From an uncultured Clostridia bacterium (lineage in GTDB: Bacteria > Bacillota > Clostridia > UMGS1810), in contig CAKSFP010000006.1 of the NCBI GenBank assembly GCA_934454585.1, positions 54,177 to 118,176 on the forward strand: 64,000 nucleotides of DNA. Direction: 5' to 3'. Positions within the stretch are counted from its first letter, which is position 1. Each line of letters begins with the position of its first letter. The notes under the pieces are model-generated. The model made no database searches and was not told where the DNA came from. It saw nothing but the letters and a program-made list of their open reading frames with translations. The position numbers and the translations under genes were made by a program. Positions 8,021 through 17,031 of the stretch are shown here, one piece after another.

Positions 8021-8353
8021 ATGGTTGACATTGAGATTTATCGTGACAGGCACTGCAATATCGTAAAGTTTGTGTGCGACGGTCACACGGATTATGCCGA
8101 AAGCGGCTCCGATATTGTGTGCGCATCCGTTTCGTCGGTGGCATATGCGGTTCTTTGCGGAATCGAAAAAGTGCTCAAAATCGACTTCGGATATGAACAG
8201 GGCGACGGATATTTGTTTTTCGTTTTGCCCGATGATATTGAACTTAAAGACAGAGAAAATATAAACATATTGCTCGATACCATGTATCTGTTCTTCTGTG
8301 ATTTGAGGGACAGCTATCCGGACAATATCAAGATTTCTGAATTGGAGGTGTAA
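8021..8353 (+). CDS. prp: Ribosomal-processing cysteine protease Prp
   Basis: 110 residues of the YsxB/Prp family. The catalytic His22 (in DGHTDYAESG) and Cys34 (SDIVCASVS) are both visible. Prp cuts the N-terminal extension off ribosomal protein L27, a step essential in Firmicutes that keep the extension. It lies between rplU and rpmA, as usual, and the downstream L27 carries a recognisable site, so enzyme and substrate are encoded next to each other. Confidence 0.93.
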   Translation: MVDIEIYRDRHCNIVKFVCDGHTDYAESGSDIVCASVSSVAYAVLCGIEKVLKIDFGYEQGDGYLFFVLPDDIELKDRENINILLDTMYLFFCDLRDSYPDNIKISELEV

Positions 8354-8356
8354 GAT

Positions 8357-8641
8357 ATGTTTAAGTTGGACATACAGCTTTTCGCTCATAAAAAAGGTAT
8401 GGGAAGCACAAAGAACGGTCGTGACAGTGAGTCCAAGAGACTCGGCGTTAAAAAGGCTGACGGTCAGTTTGTTACTTCCGGCAACATCCTTGTCAGACAG
8501 CGCGGCACAAAGATCCACCCCGGTGTCAATGTTAAAAAGGGCGGAGACGATACACTCTTTGCGGTTGCAGACGGCAAGGTAAAATTCGAGAGACTCGGAA
8601 AGACCAAAAAGCAGGTCAGTGTATACGAGATTGCTCAGTAA
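8357..8641 (+). CDS. rpmA: Large-subunit ribosomal protein L27 (bL27) with Prp-cleaved extension
   Basis: 94 residues. The first nine, MFKLDIQLF, precede the normal L27 start [15 protein letters not shown] and fit the Prp cleavage pattern (hydrophobic residue, Q, F then A). Removal exposes the N-terminal tail that reaches the peptidyl-transferase centre. The rest is standard L27 ([17 protein letters not shown]). It is the third gene of the operon and is followed by a rho-independent terminator. Confidence 0.97.
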   Translation: MFKLDIQLFAHKKGMGSTKNGRDSESKRLGVKKADGQFVTSGNILVRQRGTKIHPGVNVKKGGDDTLFAVADGKVKFERLGKTKKQVSVYEIAQ

Positions 8642-8653
8642 AACAAACTATTG

Positions 8654-8688
8654 AAAAGGGTTGTCACGCAAATGACATCCCTTTTTTC
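8654..8688 (+). terminator. Rho-independent terminator after rpmA
   Basis: A 13-bp stem with one T-T mismatch (aaaagggttgtca / tgacatccctttt) and a 6-nt loop, ending in a run of T. It separates the ribosomal operon from obg, so obg expression depends on read-through or its own promoter. Confidence 0.8.
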
Positions 8689-8729
8689 TTTGATGAAAGT
8701 TTTTTGTGTGACGGGAGGTTATTTATATT

Positions 8730-10010
8730 ATGTTAGCGGATACCGCATCCATAACCGTTGAGGCAGGCAACGGCGGTAACGGCCTTGTGTCGTTCCACAG
8801 AGAAAAATATGTTGCGGCGGGCGGACCCGACGGCGGTGACGGCGGCAACGGCGGCAGTGTGATTTTTGTCGCCGACGGTAAGCTGAGCACCCTGGCGGAT
8901 TTTCGTTATCGCCGTGTGTACAAAGCGCCTAACGGCGAGGACGGCAGGGCGGCTCGGTGCAACGGAAAAAACGGCGCCGATCTCACCGTCAAAGTGCCCG
9001 TCGGCACGGTTATTAAAGATCTCGGCAGCGGTAAATTCATTGCCGACATGAGGACGGACGGGCAAGTCTTTGTTGCGGCCAAAGGCGGCAGCGGCGGCTG
9101 GGGCAACTGTCATTTTGCCACCGCCACACGGCAGATTCCGCGCTTTGCCAAGAGCGGAACCGACGGCGAAAAGAGGGAGATAAGTCTGGAACTCAAACTC
9201 CTTGCCGATGTCGGTCTTGTCGGCTTTCCGAATGTGGGTAAATCCACATTGCTCTCTGTGGTGAGCGATGCCCGACCCAAGATTGCCAATTATCATTTCA
9301 CCACACTTGAGCCTAATCTCGGCGTGGTCGATCTGGGCGCCGGCAACAGCTTTGTCATTGCCGACATACCGGGTCTTATAGAGGGGGCGAGCGAGGGCAT
9401 AGGTCTCGGTCACGAATTTCTGCGCCATGTGGAGCGCACCCGTTTGCTGCTTCATGTTGTGGACGCATCGGGCATAGAGGGCAGAAACCCGATAGAGGAT
9501 TTTGACCTTATCAACAACGAGATAACCACCTACAATCCGGCTCTTGCCGAGAAACAGCAGATTGTCGTTGCCAACAAGAAAGATGTGGCGTACGACATGA
9601 CGGTGTACGACGGATTCTGCGACGAGATGGAGAGGCGCGGCTACAAGGTTTTCCGTATATCTGCCGCCACAAACAACGGCGTGTCGGAACTTATGAAGTA
9701 TGTGTCGGGCATACTCGACACCATACCCGTGCCGGTTATAGAGATTGACGGCGGCGATGAGGAGACTGTCATCACATATGAGGACGAGGCTCCTTATGAG
9801 ATAAGCCGTGACGACAGCGGCGCATACATCGTGGAAGGTCCGTGGGTAAAACGCCTTGTCGGTTCAACAAACTTTGAGGATAGTGAGTCGCTTCAGTATT
9901 TTCAGAATGCACTGCGCCGCAAAGGCGTGATAAAAGCGCTCGAAAAACGCGGCATTGCCGAGGGAAACACCGTAAAAATGTATGATGTGGAATTTGACTT
10001 TGTAAAATAG
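8730..10010 (+). CDS. obg: GTPase Obg (CgtA), 50S assembly factor
   Basis: 426 residues with all three Obg domains. The glycine-rich Obg fold is at about 1-158 (GGDGGNGGS). The G domain starts near 160, with the P-loop GFPNVGKST at 165-173, DIPG at about 211 and NKKD at about 282. The C-terminal OCT domain typical of Gram-positive Obg spans about 345-426. It binds the large ribosomal subunit and couples assembly to guanine-nucleotide and stress signals. A gggagg motif lies 12 bases before the ATG. The genes downstream (yhbY, nadD, yqeK, rsfS) are its usual neighbours in Firmicutes. Confidence 0.97.
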   Translation: MLADTASITVEAGNGGNGLVSFHREKYVAAGGPDGGDGGNGGSVIFVADGKLSTLADFRYRRVYKAPNGEDGRAARCNGKNGADLTVKVPVGTVIKDLGSGKFIADMRTDGQVFVAAKGGSGGWGNCHFATATRQIPRFAKSGTDGEKREISLELKLLADVGLVGFPNVGKSTLLSVVSDARPKIANYHFTTLEPNLGVVDLGAGNSFVIADIPGLIEGASEGIGLGHEFLRHVERTRLLLHVVDASGIEGRNPIEDFDLINNEITTYNPALAEKQQIVVANKKDVAYDMTVYDGFCDEMERRGYKVFRISAATNNGVSELMKYVSGILDTIPVPVIEIDGGDEETVITYEDEAPYEISRDDSGAYIVEGPWVKRLVGSTNFEDSESLQYFQNALRRKGVIKALEKRGIAEGNTVKMYDVEFDFVK

Positions 10011-10060
10011 AATATTTAATATTTGTGGATATTTCATTAATTTATACAAAATACGACAGA

Positions 10061-10098
10061 TTAACCGCCGTTTTCATTGACAAACGGCGGTTAATTTT
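10061..10098 (+). terminator. Rho-independent terminator after obg
   Basis: A perfect 13-bp stem (ttaaccgccgttt / aaacggcggttaa) with a 7-nt loop, then an AT-rich tail ending attttat. Confidence 0.8.
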
Positions 10099-10160
10099 AT
10101 ATAATTATATATGTGTGCATATAATAAAATTTGCACAGCCATTATCGAAAGGAATAAATT

Positions 10161-10652
10161 ATGCTTACAAGTAAACAGCGCGCTTTTCTGCGGAGCCTTG
10201 CCGCCGGCAGAGACAGCGTATTTCAGATAGGAAAAGGCGGACTGTCCGACAATCAGATAGAGGAGATAGACAGATTGCTTGAAAAACACGAACTGGTTAA
10301 GATTCATGTGCTCGAAAATGCACTTGTTGACTCGCGCACCATGTGTGAGACGGTGGCGGAGAGCATAGACGGCTGTGAACCGGTGTGCGCCATAGGCAGA
10401 AAATTCGTTATCTATAAGCGTTCAAAGGAGCACAGGACGATAGATCTTACAAATCTGCGCATCATTGAGCCGAAAAAGAAAGAAATCAAAAAGAAACCCG
10501 TAGCGCAGAGCAAAACCGCAAGGTCGTATTCTGAGAAATCAAACGCCTGCGGCAAGGTTAGGGGTGCGGCATACGGGCGCGGAAAAGAGCGTTTCGGAGC
10601 GCGCGGAACTTCGTCCAAACGCGGTGTGCGCAAAACTGCGCGAGACAGATGA
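10161..10652 (+). CDS. yhbY: YhbY-family (CRM domain) RNA-binding protein with basic tail
   Basis: 163 residues. Residues 1-95 form the CRM/YhbY domain (MLTSKQRAFLRSLA, then IGKGGLSDNQIEEID with the GxxG-like loop), which binds pre-50S ribosomes. Residues 110-163 are an unusual Lys/Arg/Gly/Ser-rich, probably disordered extension; standalone YhbY proteins are normally about 95-100 residues. The tail may strengthen rRNA binding. The gene overlaps nadD by 4 bp (ATGA). Its ribosome site is gaaagg, 9 bp upstream. Confidence 0.9.
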   Translation: MLTSKQRAFLRSLAAGRDSVFQIGKGGLSDNQIEEIDRLLEKHELVKIHVLENALVDSRTMCETVAESIDGCEPVCAIGRKFVIYKRSKEHRTIDLTNLRIIEPKKKEIKKKPVAQSKTARSYSEKSNACGKVRGAAYGRGKERFGARGTSSKRGVRKTARDR

Positions 10653-11263
10653 TTATGAAAAAAATAGGTATTTTTGGCGGACTGTTTGACCCGGTGCATC
10701 TGGGACATCTCAACATGGCGCAGTGCGCACTGGAACAGGCGGAACTTGACAATGTAATATTTGTGCCGAACGGCAATCCACCGCACAAAAACGGCGACTG
10801 TGCGGATTTTGTGCATAGGTTCAAGATGTTGCTTGCCGCTACGGCGGACAATCCGCGCTTTTGTGTGTCGGACTGCGAACACGCGACCGGGGTGTATCAC
10901 TACACAGTGGACACCATGCGGCATTTCCGTGCGGAGAGCCCGGATGACGAGTTTTTCTTCATCCTCGGTGCGGATTCTCTGGACTATGTCGACACATGGA
11001 TGGGGGCGGACGAACTTATCCGCGAGAATGTGTTTATAGCCGTGAACAGGAATTTCCGCAGCGGCTACAGCTTGCGGCAAAACATTGCCGAAATTGAAGG
11101 CAAGGGCGGCAGAGTCATAGAGGTGCAGATGCCTGCAATAGACATATCGTCAACCGGTGTGCGCCGCTTGGCGGCGGATGGGTGCGATGTGCGCCGGCTT
11201 ACCGGCGATACTGTTGCGGAGTATATAAAACAAAATAAACTTTACATGGGAGAGAACCGATGA
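10649..11263 (+). CDS. nadD: Nicotinate-nucleotide adenylyltransferase
   Basis: 204 residues with the nucleotidyltransferase signature IGIFGGLFDPVHLGH (residues 5-19, including the (H/T)xGH motif) and the later SSTGVRR block (ISSTGVRRL, near 168), which corresponds to the family's SST/ISxTxIR motif. It converts nicotinate mononucleotide plus ATP to deamido-NAD. Start 10649 overlaps the yhbY stop; a second ATG two codons later (10655) is equally possible. Translational coupling to yqeK follows (ATGA at 11260). Confidence 0.95.
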   Translation: MIMKKIGIFGGLFDPVHLGHLNMAQCALEQAELDNVIFVPNGNPPHKNGDCADFVHRFKMLLAATADNPRFCVSDCEHATGVYHYTVDTMRHFRAESPDDEFFFILGADSLDYVDTWMGADELIRENVFIAVNRNFRSGYSLRQNIAEIEGKGGRVIEVQMPAIDISSTGVRRLAADGCDVRRLTGDTVAEYIKQNKLYMGENR

Positions 11264-11826
11264 CAATTGAACAAATGACGGCAAAGCTTAAAGAAAACCT
11301 CCTTGAAAAGAGATTTAACCACTCGATCGGCGTCATGAACACTGCTGTGGAAATGGCGCGCAAATACGGTGCGGACGAGCATAAGGCGGCAATTGCCGGA
11401 TTGCTGCACGATTGTGCAAAAAACTATTCCGCCGATGAGATGTTCGCCCTATGCCGCGAGTATGGGATAGAACTTGACGATATAATGCGCAAGGCGACAG
11501 GTCTTATCCACGGTCTGCTCGGCGCCGAGGTTGCAAAGCGGGAGTACGGCGTGGACGATGAGGATATATATGACGCGATCTATTATCACACCGTAGGTAA
11601 GCCGAACATGAGTTTGCTTACAGAGATTATCTATATTGCAGACGGAATAGAGCCGTTGCGTCATTATGACGGAGTGGACATGATAAGACATTTGGTCGAC
11701 GAAAATCTTGACCGCGCACTGGTGCTGCAGATAGACTATACCATAAAGTCTGTGCTCTCTAAGGGCGGACTTTTGCACACTAACACTGTTGATACCAGAA
11801 ACTACTATTTAGAAAAAATAAGGTGA
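11260..11826 (+). CDS. yqeK: HD-domain phosphohydrolase YqeK (symmetrical Ap4A hydrolase)
   Basis: 188 residues. The HD-domain residues are seen as NHSIGV (His about 21), LLHDCAKNY (His-Asp about 50) and the YYHTVGKPNM block near 108, which corresponds to further metal-binding histidines. YqeK proteins are metal-dependent hydrolases of diadenosine tetraphosphate. The nadD-yqeK pairing is near-universal in Firmicutes. It overlaps the preceding stop by 4 bp, and the following gene begins at its end. Confidence 0.93.
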   Translation: MTIEQMTAKLKENLLEKRFNHSIGVMNTAVEMARKYGADEHKAAIAGLLHDCAKNYSADEMFALCREYGIELDDIMRKATGLIHGLLGAEVAKREYGVDDEDIYDAIYYHTVGKPNMSLLTEIIYIADGIEPLRHYDGVDMIRHLVDENLDRALVLQIDYTIKSVLSKGGLLHTNTVDTRNYYLEKIR

Positions 11827-11831
11827 ACTGT

Positions 11832-13106
11832 ATGAAAAACAGAAAAATGAAAGCTTATGTCAGGCTTACCCTGACTTACACACTCGTATTTGCCATAATT
11901 GCATTCACTGTGTTTGCGGTTGTCATCAACATGGCAGACGGAAAATTTCTTGGTCACGACATGAGCGGCGGAAGTAAAAAATCATATGTAAATGTCATGC
12001 TGCTCGGCGTTGACAAGGGCGGAGCACGCACTGATGTCATGATTTTGGCGCACCTGGATATGATAAATAACAGCATTAATATGCTTCAGATACCGCGTGA
12101 CACTTATGTGGCGGATAACGGTCGGGGCGATCGCAAAATAAACTCCGGATGGGGATACAATAAAGAGAAAACAGTTTTCTCCGAGGTGTACAAGGTGACC
12201 GGAGTCGAGGTGGATAAGTATGTGCTTGTGGATACATCTCAGTTCCGCAACATAATCGACGCCATAGGCGGCGTGGAGTTTGATGTGCCTATAAATATGA
12301 ACTATGATGACCCGGTGCAGGATTTGCACATTCATCTGGAGAAAGGCTTGCAAAAGCTTGACGGCGATAAGGCAGAGCAGTTTGTGCGATTCCGTAAGAA
12401 CAACAACGGCACCGGATATGCCATGGGCGATGTGGAGCGTCTCGGCGCACAGCAGGGATTCATCAAGGCGGCCATAAAGCAGCTTTTCTCGGTGACAAAT
12501 GCGCTTAAGATGCCAAAGATCATATCTATGTTCTCGTCGATGATAGAGACCAATATGTCCAATTCGGAGATGATCTCGTATGCGCCGTATATATTCAAAG
12601 TCGATCACGACAGCATAAACATTATGACCCTTGAGGGCGTGCCGGAGTATCGAAACAAGATTTCATACTTTATAGCGGACAAAGAAAAGAACAAAACCCT
12701 CATAAACACTTACTTTGTGCCCGATAATGCCGAGATGAACGAGGATGAGATGAAACTTGTGCAGCAGGTTATCGGCACGGATACCGAGCAGGTGGAGATA
12801 GACGAGACGAAGGAACCGAAAAAGAATCTTCTCAACAAGATGATTAAAGTAGATATAGTGGATGCCTCCGGCGGCAAGGCAGACGCGGAGAATGTCCGCG
12901 AAACTCTCGAATATTACGGTTACCGCGTGACGGGCATTACCGACATTGCATCCGTGGTGAACGATAAAACTCAAATAGTTGTAAAAAAAGATAACGGAAC
13001 CGGTGACAAAATTGCGCAGATGTTTGGCATGAGCGAGTTCATCCTGAACACGGGCAAATCAAACGGAACGCAGGTCACAGTAGTCCTGGGAAAGGATATG
13101 TCATGA
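11832..13106 (+). CDS. LytR-CpsA-Psr (LCP) family wall-polymer ligase
   Basis: A short cytoplasmic tail, one membrane helix (about residues 10-32), then the LCP domain (about 55-215) with VMLLGVDKGGARTDVMIL and the IPRDTYV arginine motif, followed by a LytR_C-type C-terminal domain (about 340-424, VRETLEYYGYRVTG). LCP enzymes attach teichoic acids or other anionic glycopolymers to peptidoglycan outside the membrane. ATG 11832 is preferred because aaggtg lies six bases before it; a GTG at 11823 overlapping the yqeK stop is the alternative. A LytR-type gene between yqeK and rsfS is common in Clostridia. Confidence 0.92.
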   Translation: MKNRKMKAYVRLTLTYTLVFAIIAFTVFAVVINMADGKFLGHDMSGGSKKSYVNVMLLGVDKGGARTDVMILAHLDMINNSINMLQIPRDTYVADNGRGDRKINSGWGYNKEKTVFSEVYKVTGVEVDKYVLVDTSQFRNIIDAIGGVEFDVPINMNYDDPVQDLHIHLEKGLQKLDGDKAEQFVRFRKNNNGTGYAMGDVERLGAQQGFIKAAIKQLFSVTNALKMPKIISMFSSMIETNMSNSEMISYAPYIFKVDHDSINIMTLEGVPEYRNKISYFIADKEKNKTLINTYFVPDNAEMNEDEMKLVQQVIGTDTEQVEIDETKEPKKNLLNKMIKVDIVDASGGKADAENVRETLEYYGYRVTGITDIASVVNDKTQIVVKKDNGTGDKIAQMFGMSEFILNTGKSNGTQVTVVLGKDMS

Positions 13107-13471
13107 CAGATTCAATGGAATTGATGAAAAAAACGGTGCAATTTGCCGATAACAAAAAAGCAAGAGATATTACCGTGTTATCGCTTGACGGGCTCACTAC
13201 CATAGCGGATTATTTTGTAATATGCAGCGGAGGTTCGTCAACACAGGTTAAGGCGATTGCCGATGAAATTGAGGAAAAGCTCTCCGAGCAGGGCATTGAG
13301 CCTTACGGAAAAGAGGGGTTTTCCAATGCGGATTGGGTATTGCTTGACTATTCAGATGTGGTAGTGCATATATTTACACCGGATTCAAGAGAATTTTTTA
13401 ACATAGAAAAACTGTGGGCAGATGCAAAGCGCATAGATACCCAAGATTTTTTGACTATAAAACAAGACTGA
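13103..13471 (+). CDS. rsfS: Ribosomal silencing factor RsfS
   Basis: 122 residues matching the RsfS/DUF143 family throughout: DITVLSLDGLTTIADYFVIC in the first half and GFSNADWVLLDYSDVVVHIF in the second. RsfS binds L14 and blocks subunit joining under starvation. The ATG overlaps the LCP stop (ATGA at 13103). It is followed 15 bp later by leuS. Confidence 0.95.
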   Translation: MTDSMELMKKTVQFADNKKARDITVLSLDGLTTIADYFVICSGGSSTQVKAIADEIEEKLSEQGIEPYGKEGFSNADWVLLDYSDVVVHIFTPDSREFFNIEKLWADAKRIDTQDFLTIKQD

Positions 13472-13486
13472 TTGGAGCGATTTGGC

Positions 13487-15946
13487 ATGAATTATAATTT
13501 TGCACATATAGAGAAGAAATGGCAGAAAAAATGGGAAGAGGACGGCGCTTTCAAGGTGACTGAGGACAGCACCAAGCCTAAGTACTATGCGCTTGAGATG
13601 TTTCCCTATCCGTCGGGCAATCTGCACATGGGTCATGTAAGAAACTATTCCATAGGAGATGTTGTAGCAAGGTTCAAGACCATGAACGGCTACAATGTTC
13701 TGCACCCCATGGGTTACGATTCTTTCGGCCTTCCGGCAGAGAATGCGGCAATCAAGCACGGCGTCGCTCCGAAAAAATGGACACTCTCCAACATAGAGAA
13801 CATGACCGCTCAGCTCAAATCCATGGGCATAAGTTACGATTGGGACAGGGAGGTTAAGACCTGTATGCCCGATTATTACAAGTGGACTCAGTGGATGTTC
13901 CTTCAGCTCTACAAACACAACCTTGCATACAAGAAAAAACAGTATGTAAACTGGTGCCCGTCCTGTCAGACTGTGCTTGCAAACGAGCAGGTTGTAAACG
14001 GAAAGTGCGAGCGCTGCAAGTCGCCCGTTGGAAAAAAAGACCTTGAGCAGTGGTTCTTCAAGATTACCGACTATGCCGACAGACTCCTTACAGATATCGA
14101 CAAACTCAAAGGCTGGCCTGACAAGGTAAAGACCATGCAGGCAAACTGGATAGGCAAGAGCAAGGGCGCAACCGTTGACTTCAAGGTGGACGGCAGTGAC
14201 GAGGTGCTTACCGTCTATACAACCCGTCCCGACACTCTCTATGGCACCACATTCATGGTTATGGCACCCGAGAGTCCGCTCACCGAGGAGATTATCTCCG
14301 GCAGTGAGACAGAGGCTGAGTGCAGAGAGTTCATCGCCAAGATTCAGCATCTGGACGAGATTGCGCGCACAAGCGCAGATATAGAAAAAGAGGGCGTATT
14401 CACCGGAAAATATGTTATAAATCCGCTCACAAAGAAAAAAATTCCGCTCTATCTTGCAAATTATGTCATTCTGGACTACGGCACGGGCGTTGTAATGGCT
14501 GTTCCGGCGCACGATCAGCGTGATTTTGATTTTGCAAAGAAGTATAATCTGCCGATAGATGTTGTCATCACTCCGGACGGAAACCCGATAGACGGATCAA
14601 CTCTTACAGAGGCTTTTGCGGCAGAGGGCATCATGGTAAATTCGGGTGACTTTTCCGGCATGAACAACAAAGAGGCTATGCCCAAGATGATAGAATATCT
14701 TGAGGAAAACAAAATCGGCGCGCATAAGACCAACTTCAAACTGCGCGACTGGCTCATCTCCCGTCAGAGATACTGGGGTGCGCCGATTCCGATTGTATAT
14801 TGCGACGACTGCGGCACAGTGCCTGTTCCCGAAGAAGATTTGCCGGTTATGCTGCCGGAGGATGTGGAGTTCACAGGTCTCGGCAAATCGCCACTCTCCA
14901 CAAGCCCCACATTTGCGACGACTCCTTGCCCTAAGTGCGGCAAGCCGGCAAGACGCGAGATAGACACCATGGACACATTTGTGTGCTCATCGTGGTATTA
15001 TCTGCGCTATTGCGATCCCAAGAACGACAAAGAGCCGTTCTCCAAAGAGTCGGTTAAGTATTGGATGGGAGTCGACCAGTACATCGGCGGCGTGGAGCAC
15101 GCCATACTCCATCTGCTCTATTCCAGGTTCTTTACCAAGGTGCTCTATGATCTCGGTTATGTACCTGTAGATGAGCCGTTCGACAATCTGCTCACACAGG
15201 GTATGGTTCTCAAGGATGGCACCAAGATGAGCAAATCACTCGGCAATGTTGTCAGTCCGGAGGAGATTATCTCTAAGTACGGCGCCGACACCGCAAGGCT
15301 GTTCATCCTCTTTGCCGCACCGCCGGAGAGAGATCTTGAGTGGAGCGACACGGCTGTGGAGGGTTCGTACAGATTCCTCAACAGAGTGTTCCGATTTGTG
15401 GACGACAACAAGGATAAGATAGATGTAAACGCCAAGTGCGACATGACCAACCTCACCAAAGAGGACAAGGATCTGCGCTATGTGCTCAATTATGCAAAGA
15501 AAAAAGGCACGGACGACATCAGCATCCGTTTCAACTTCAACACCTGCGTATCGGGCATAATGGAGCTTGTGAATGCACTTTATGCTTACAACGGCACCAA
15601 CAACGGTCTTGTGAGCGAAGCTGTGCATGACCTTATCATCATGCTTGCGCCGTTCGTTCCCCACATCACTGAGGAGCTCTGGCAGATGATAGGCGGCATG
15701 GGCAGTGTTCATACTCAGCCGTGGGTGACATATGACGAGGATGCTCTTGTTAAGGATGAGATAGAGATTGTTGTTCAAGTCAACGGCAAAATCAAGGATA
15801 AGATAAATGTTTCGTCCGGTCTTGACGACGAACAGATTAAGGCGGCGGCTCTCGAGAGCGATAAGGTAAAAGAGGCGACGCAGGGCAAGAATATTGTCAA
15901 GGTTATTGTGGTTAAGGGCAAGCTTGTTAATATTGTTGTGAAATAA
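13487..15946 (+). CDS. leuS: Leucyl-tRNA synthetase
   Basis: A class I synthetase of 819 residues. The HIGH motif appears as HMGH (about 46-49, in [11 protein letters not shown]), the CP1 editing domain spans about 220-415 (TTRPDTLYG present), and the KMSKS loop is complete ([11 protein letters not shown], about 577-587). Two C-x-x-C pairs near 155-175 and another cluster near 440-490 probably bind zinc. It charges tRNA-Leu and hydrolyses mischarged isoleucine or norvaline. Start 13487 is chosen for the ttggag motif upstream and because [12 protein letters not shown] is the conserved beginning. No T-box leader is present. Confidence 0.97.
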   Translation: MNYNFAHIEKKWQKKWEEDGAFKVTEDSTKPKYYALEMFPYPSGNLHMGHVRNYSIGDVVARFKTMNGYNVLHPMGYDSFGLPAENAAIKHGVAPKKWTLSNIENMTAQLKSMGISYDWDREVKTCMPDYYKWTQWMFLQLYKHNLAYKKKQYVNWCPSCQTVLANEQVVNGKCERCKSPVGKKDLEQWFFKITDYADRLLTDIDKLKGWPDKVKTMQANWIGKSKGATVDFKVDGSDEVLTVYTTRPDTLYGTTFMVMAPESPLTEEIISGSETEAECREFIAKIQHLDEIARTSADIEKEGVFTGKYVINPLTKKKIPLYLANYVILDYGTGVVMAVPAHDQRDFDFAKKYNLPIDVVITPDGNPIDGSTLTEAFAAEGIMVNSGDFSGMNNKEAMPKMIEYLEENKIGAHKTNFKLRDWLISRQRYWGAPIPIVYCDDCGTVPVPEEDLPVMLPEDVEFTGLGKSPLSTSPTFATTPCPKCGKPARREIDTMDTFVCSSWYYLRYCDPKNDKEPFSKESVKYWMGVDQYIGGVEHAILHLLYSRFFTKVLYDLGYVPVDEPFDNLLTQGMVLKDGTKMSKSLGNVVSPEEIISKYGADTARLFILFAAPPERDLEWSDTAVEGSYRFLNRVFRFVDDNKDKIDVNAKCDMTNLTKEDKDLRYVLNYAKKKGTDDISIRFNFNTCVSGIMELVNALYAYNGTNNGLVSEAVHDLIIMLAPFVPHITEELWQMIGGMGSVHTQPWVTYDEDALVKDEIEIVVQVNGKIKDKINVSSGLDDEQIKAAALESDKVKEATQGKNIVKVIVVKGKLVNIVVK

Positions 15947-15960
15947 ATATAGTTTGATAT

Positions 15961-16000
15961 GGCAAACGGGAGTCGGACATGAGTTCGAGTTCCGTTTGTC
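15961..16000 (+). promoter_or_regulatory. Leader hairpin upstream of the methyltransferase gene
   Basis: ggcaaacgggagtcg pairs with cgagttccgtttgtc (15-bp stem with two wobbles and one mismatch, about 10-nt loop), between the leuS stop and the methyltransferase ribosome site. It lacks an adjacent T-run, so it could be a weak terminator for leuS or a control element of the restriction-modification pair. Confidence 0.4.
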
Positions 16001-16032
16001 TTAAATATCGTGTGCTTTTTAAGGAGAGTGTC

Positions 16033-16998
16033 ATGGCGGCAGAAAAAGCAAGTAGGAACAAAACAATCGATACACTGCTCAGCGACGGCGGAGTATATCT
16101 TGAACGCTGCATAAGAGTTGACGAGTTACAGAATGATCTTAACAATGTCATGAATAAGACAATCATAGGCGATATGCTCGGTGTTTGTCCTCTGTTACCT
16201 CCAAGGAGCGTCGATTTGATAATTGCGGATCCTCCGTATAACCTCACGAAATCATTTAATGAAACAACATTCACCAAGAAAAAAGAGGCGGATTATGAGG
16301 AATATACGCGACAGTGGTTAAGTGCGGTTAAACCGCTGCTCAAAGATAACGGCTCCGTGTATGTATGCTGTGACTGGGAGACAAGCCTTATAGTCGGCAG
16401 AGTGCTCAGCGACTTTTTTTGTGTTAGAAACCGCATAACATGGCAGCGCGAAAAAGGGCGGGGAGCAAAGGCAAACTGGAAAAACGGAATGGAAGACATC
16501 TGGTATGCGACAAACAGCAATGATTTTGTCTTTAATCTTGACGCCGTTAAAATCAAAAAGAAAGTTATTGCACCGTATCGAAAGGATGACGGACAGCCGA
16601 AAGATTGGGTTTCGACGGACAACGGCAATTATCGTGACACATGCCCGTCGAATTTTTGGGATGATATCACCGTTCCTTTTTGGTCCATGGCGGAGAATAC
16701 GGCGCACCCGACTCAAAAGTCCGAAAAACTCATCGCAAAAATAATGCTTGCAAGTTCACGCGACGGCGATGTTGTTTTGGATCCGTTTTTGGGTTCGGGC
16801 ACGACGAGCGTGGTTGCAAAAAAACTCGGACGCCGTTATATCGGCATTGAGTTGGATGCACAGTATTGCGTTTGGGCAGAACAGCGGCTCGAGATGGCAG
16901 AGCATGACACGGAGATTCAAGGATATGTAAACGGGGTCTTTTGGGAGCGAAATTCGCTTCCGGTGCAAAAGACAGTTCAAACGAAAAAGAAAAAATGA
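16033..16998 (+). CDS. Site-specific DNA methyltransferase (amino-methylating, beta-class order)
   Basis: 321 residues from ATG 16033, chosen because aaggag lies 7 bp upstream; an upstream in-frame ATG at 15979 falls inside the leader hairpin. The catalytic motif IV is DPPYNLT (about residues 66-72). Motif I is DPFLGSGTTS, near residue 250, after the variable target-recognition region, and HPTQKSEKL precedes it. Motif IV before motif I is the beta-class order of N6-adenine or N4-cytosine methyltransferases. The next gene, 33 bp later, is a likely partner endonuclease. The recognition site cannot be read. Confidence 0.9.
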   Translation: MAAEKASRNKTIDTLLSDGGVYLERCIRVDELQNDLNNVMNKTIIGDMLGVCPLLPPRSVDLIIADPPYNLTKSFNETTFTKKKEADYEEYTRQWLSAVKPLLKDNGSVYVCCDWETSLIVGRVLSDFFCVRNRITWQREKGRGAKANWKNGMEDIWYATNSNDFVFNLDAVKIKKKVIAPYRKDDGQPKDWVSTDNGNYRDTCPSNFWDDITVPFWSMAENTAHPTQKSEKLIAKIMLASSRDGDVVLDPFLGSGTTSVVAKKLGRRYIGIELDAQYCVWAEQRLEMAEHDTEIQGYVNGVFWERNSLPVQKTVQTKKKK

Positions 16999-17031
16999 CG
17001 GTTAAAGTTTGAATATATCCGGAGGTTAGCA

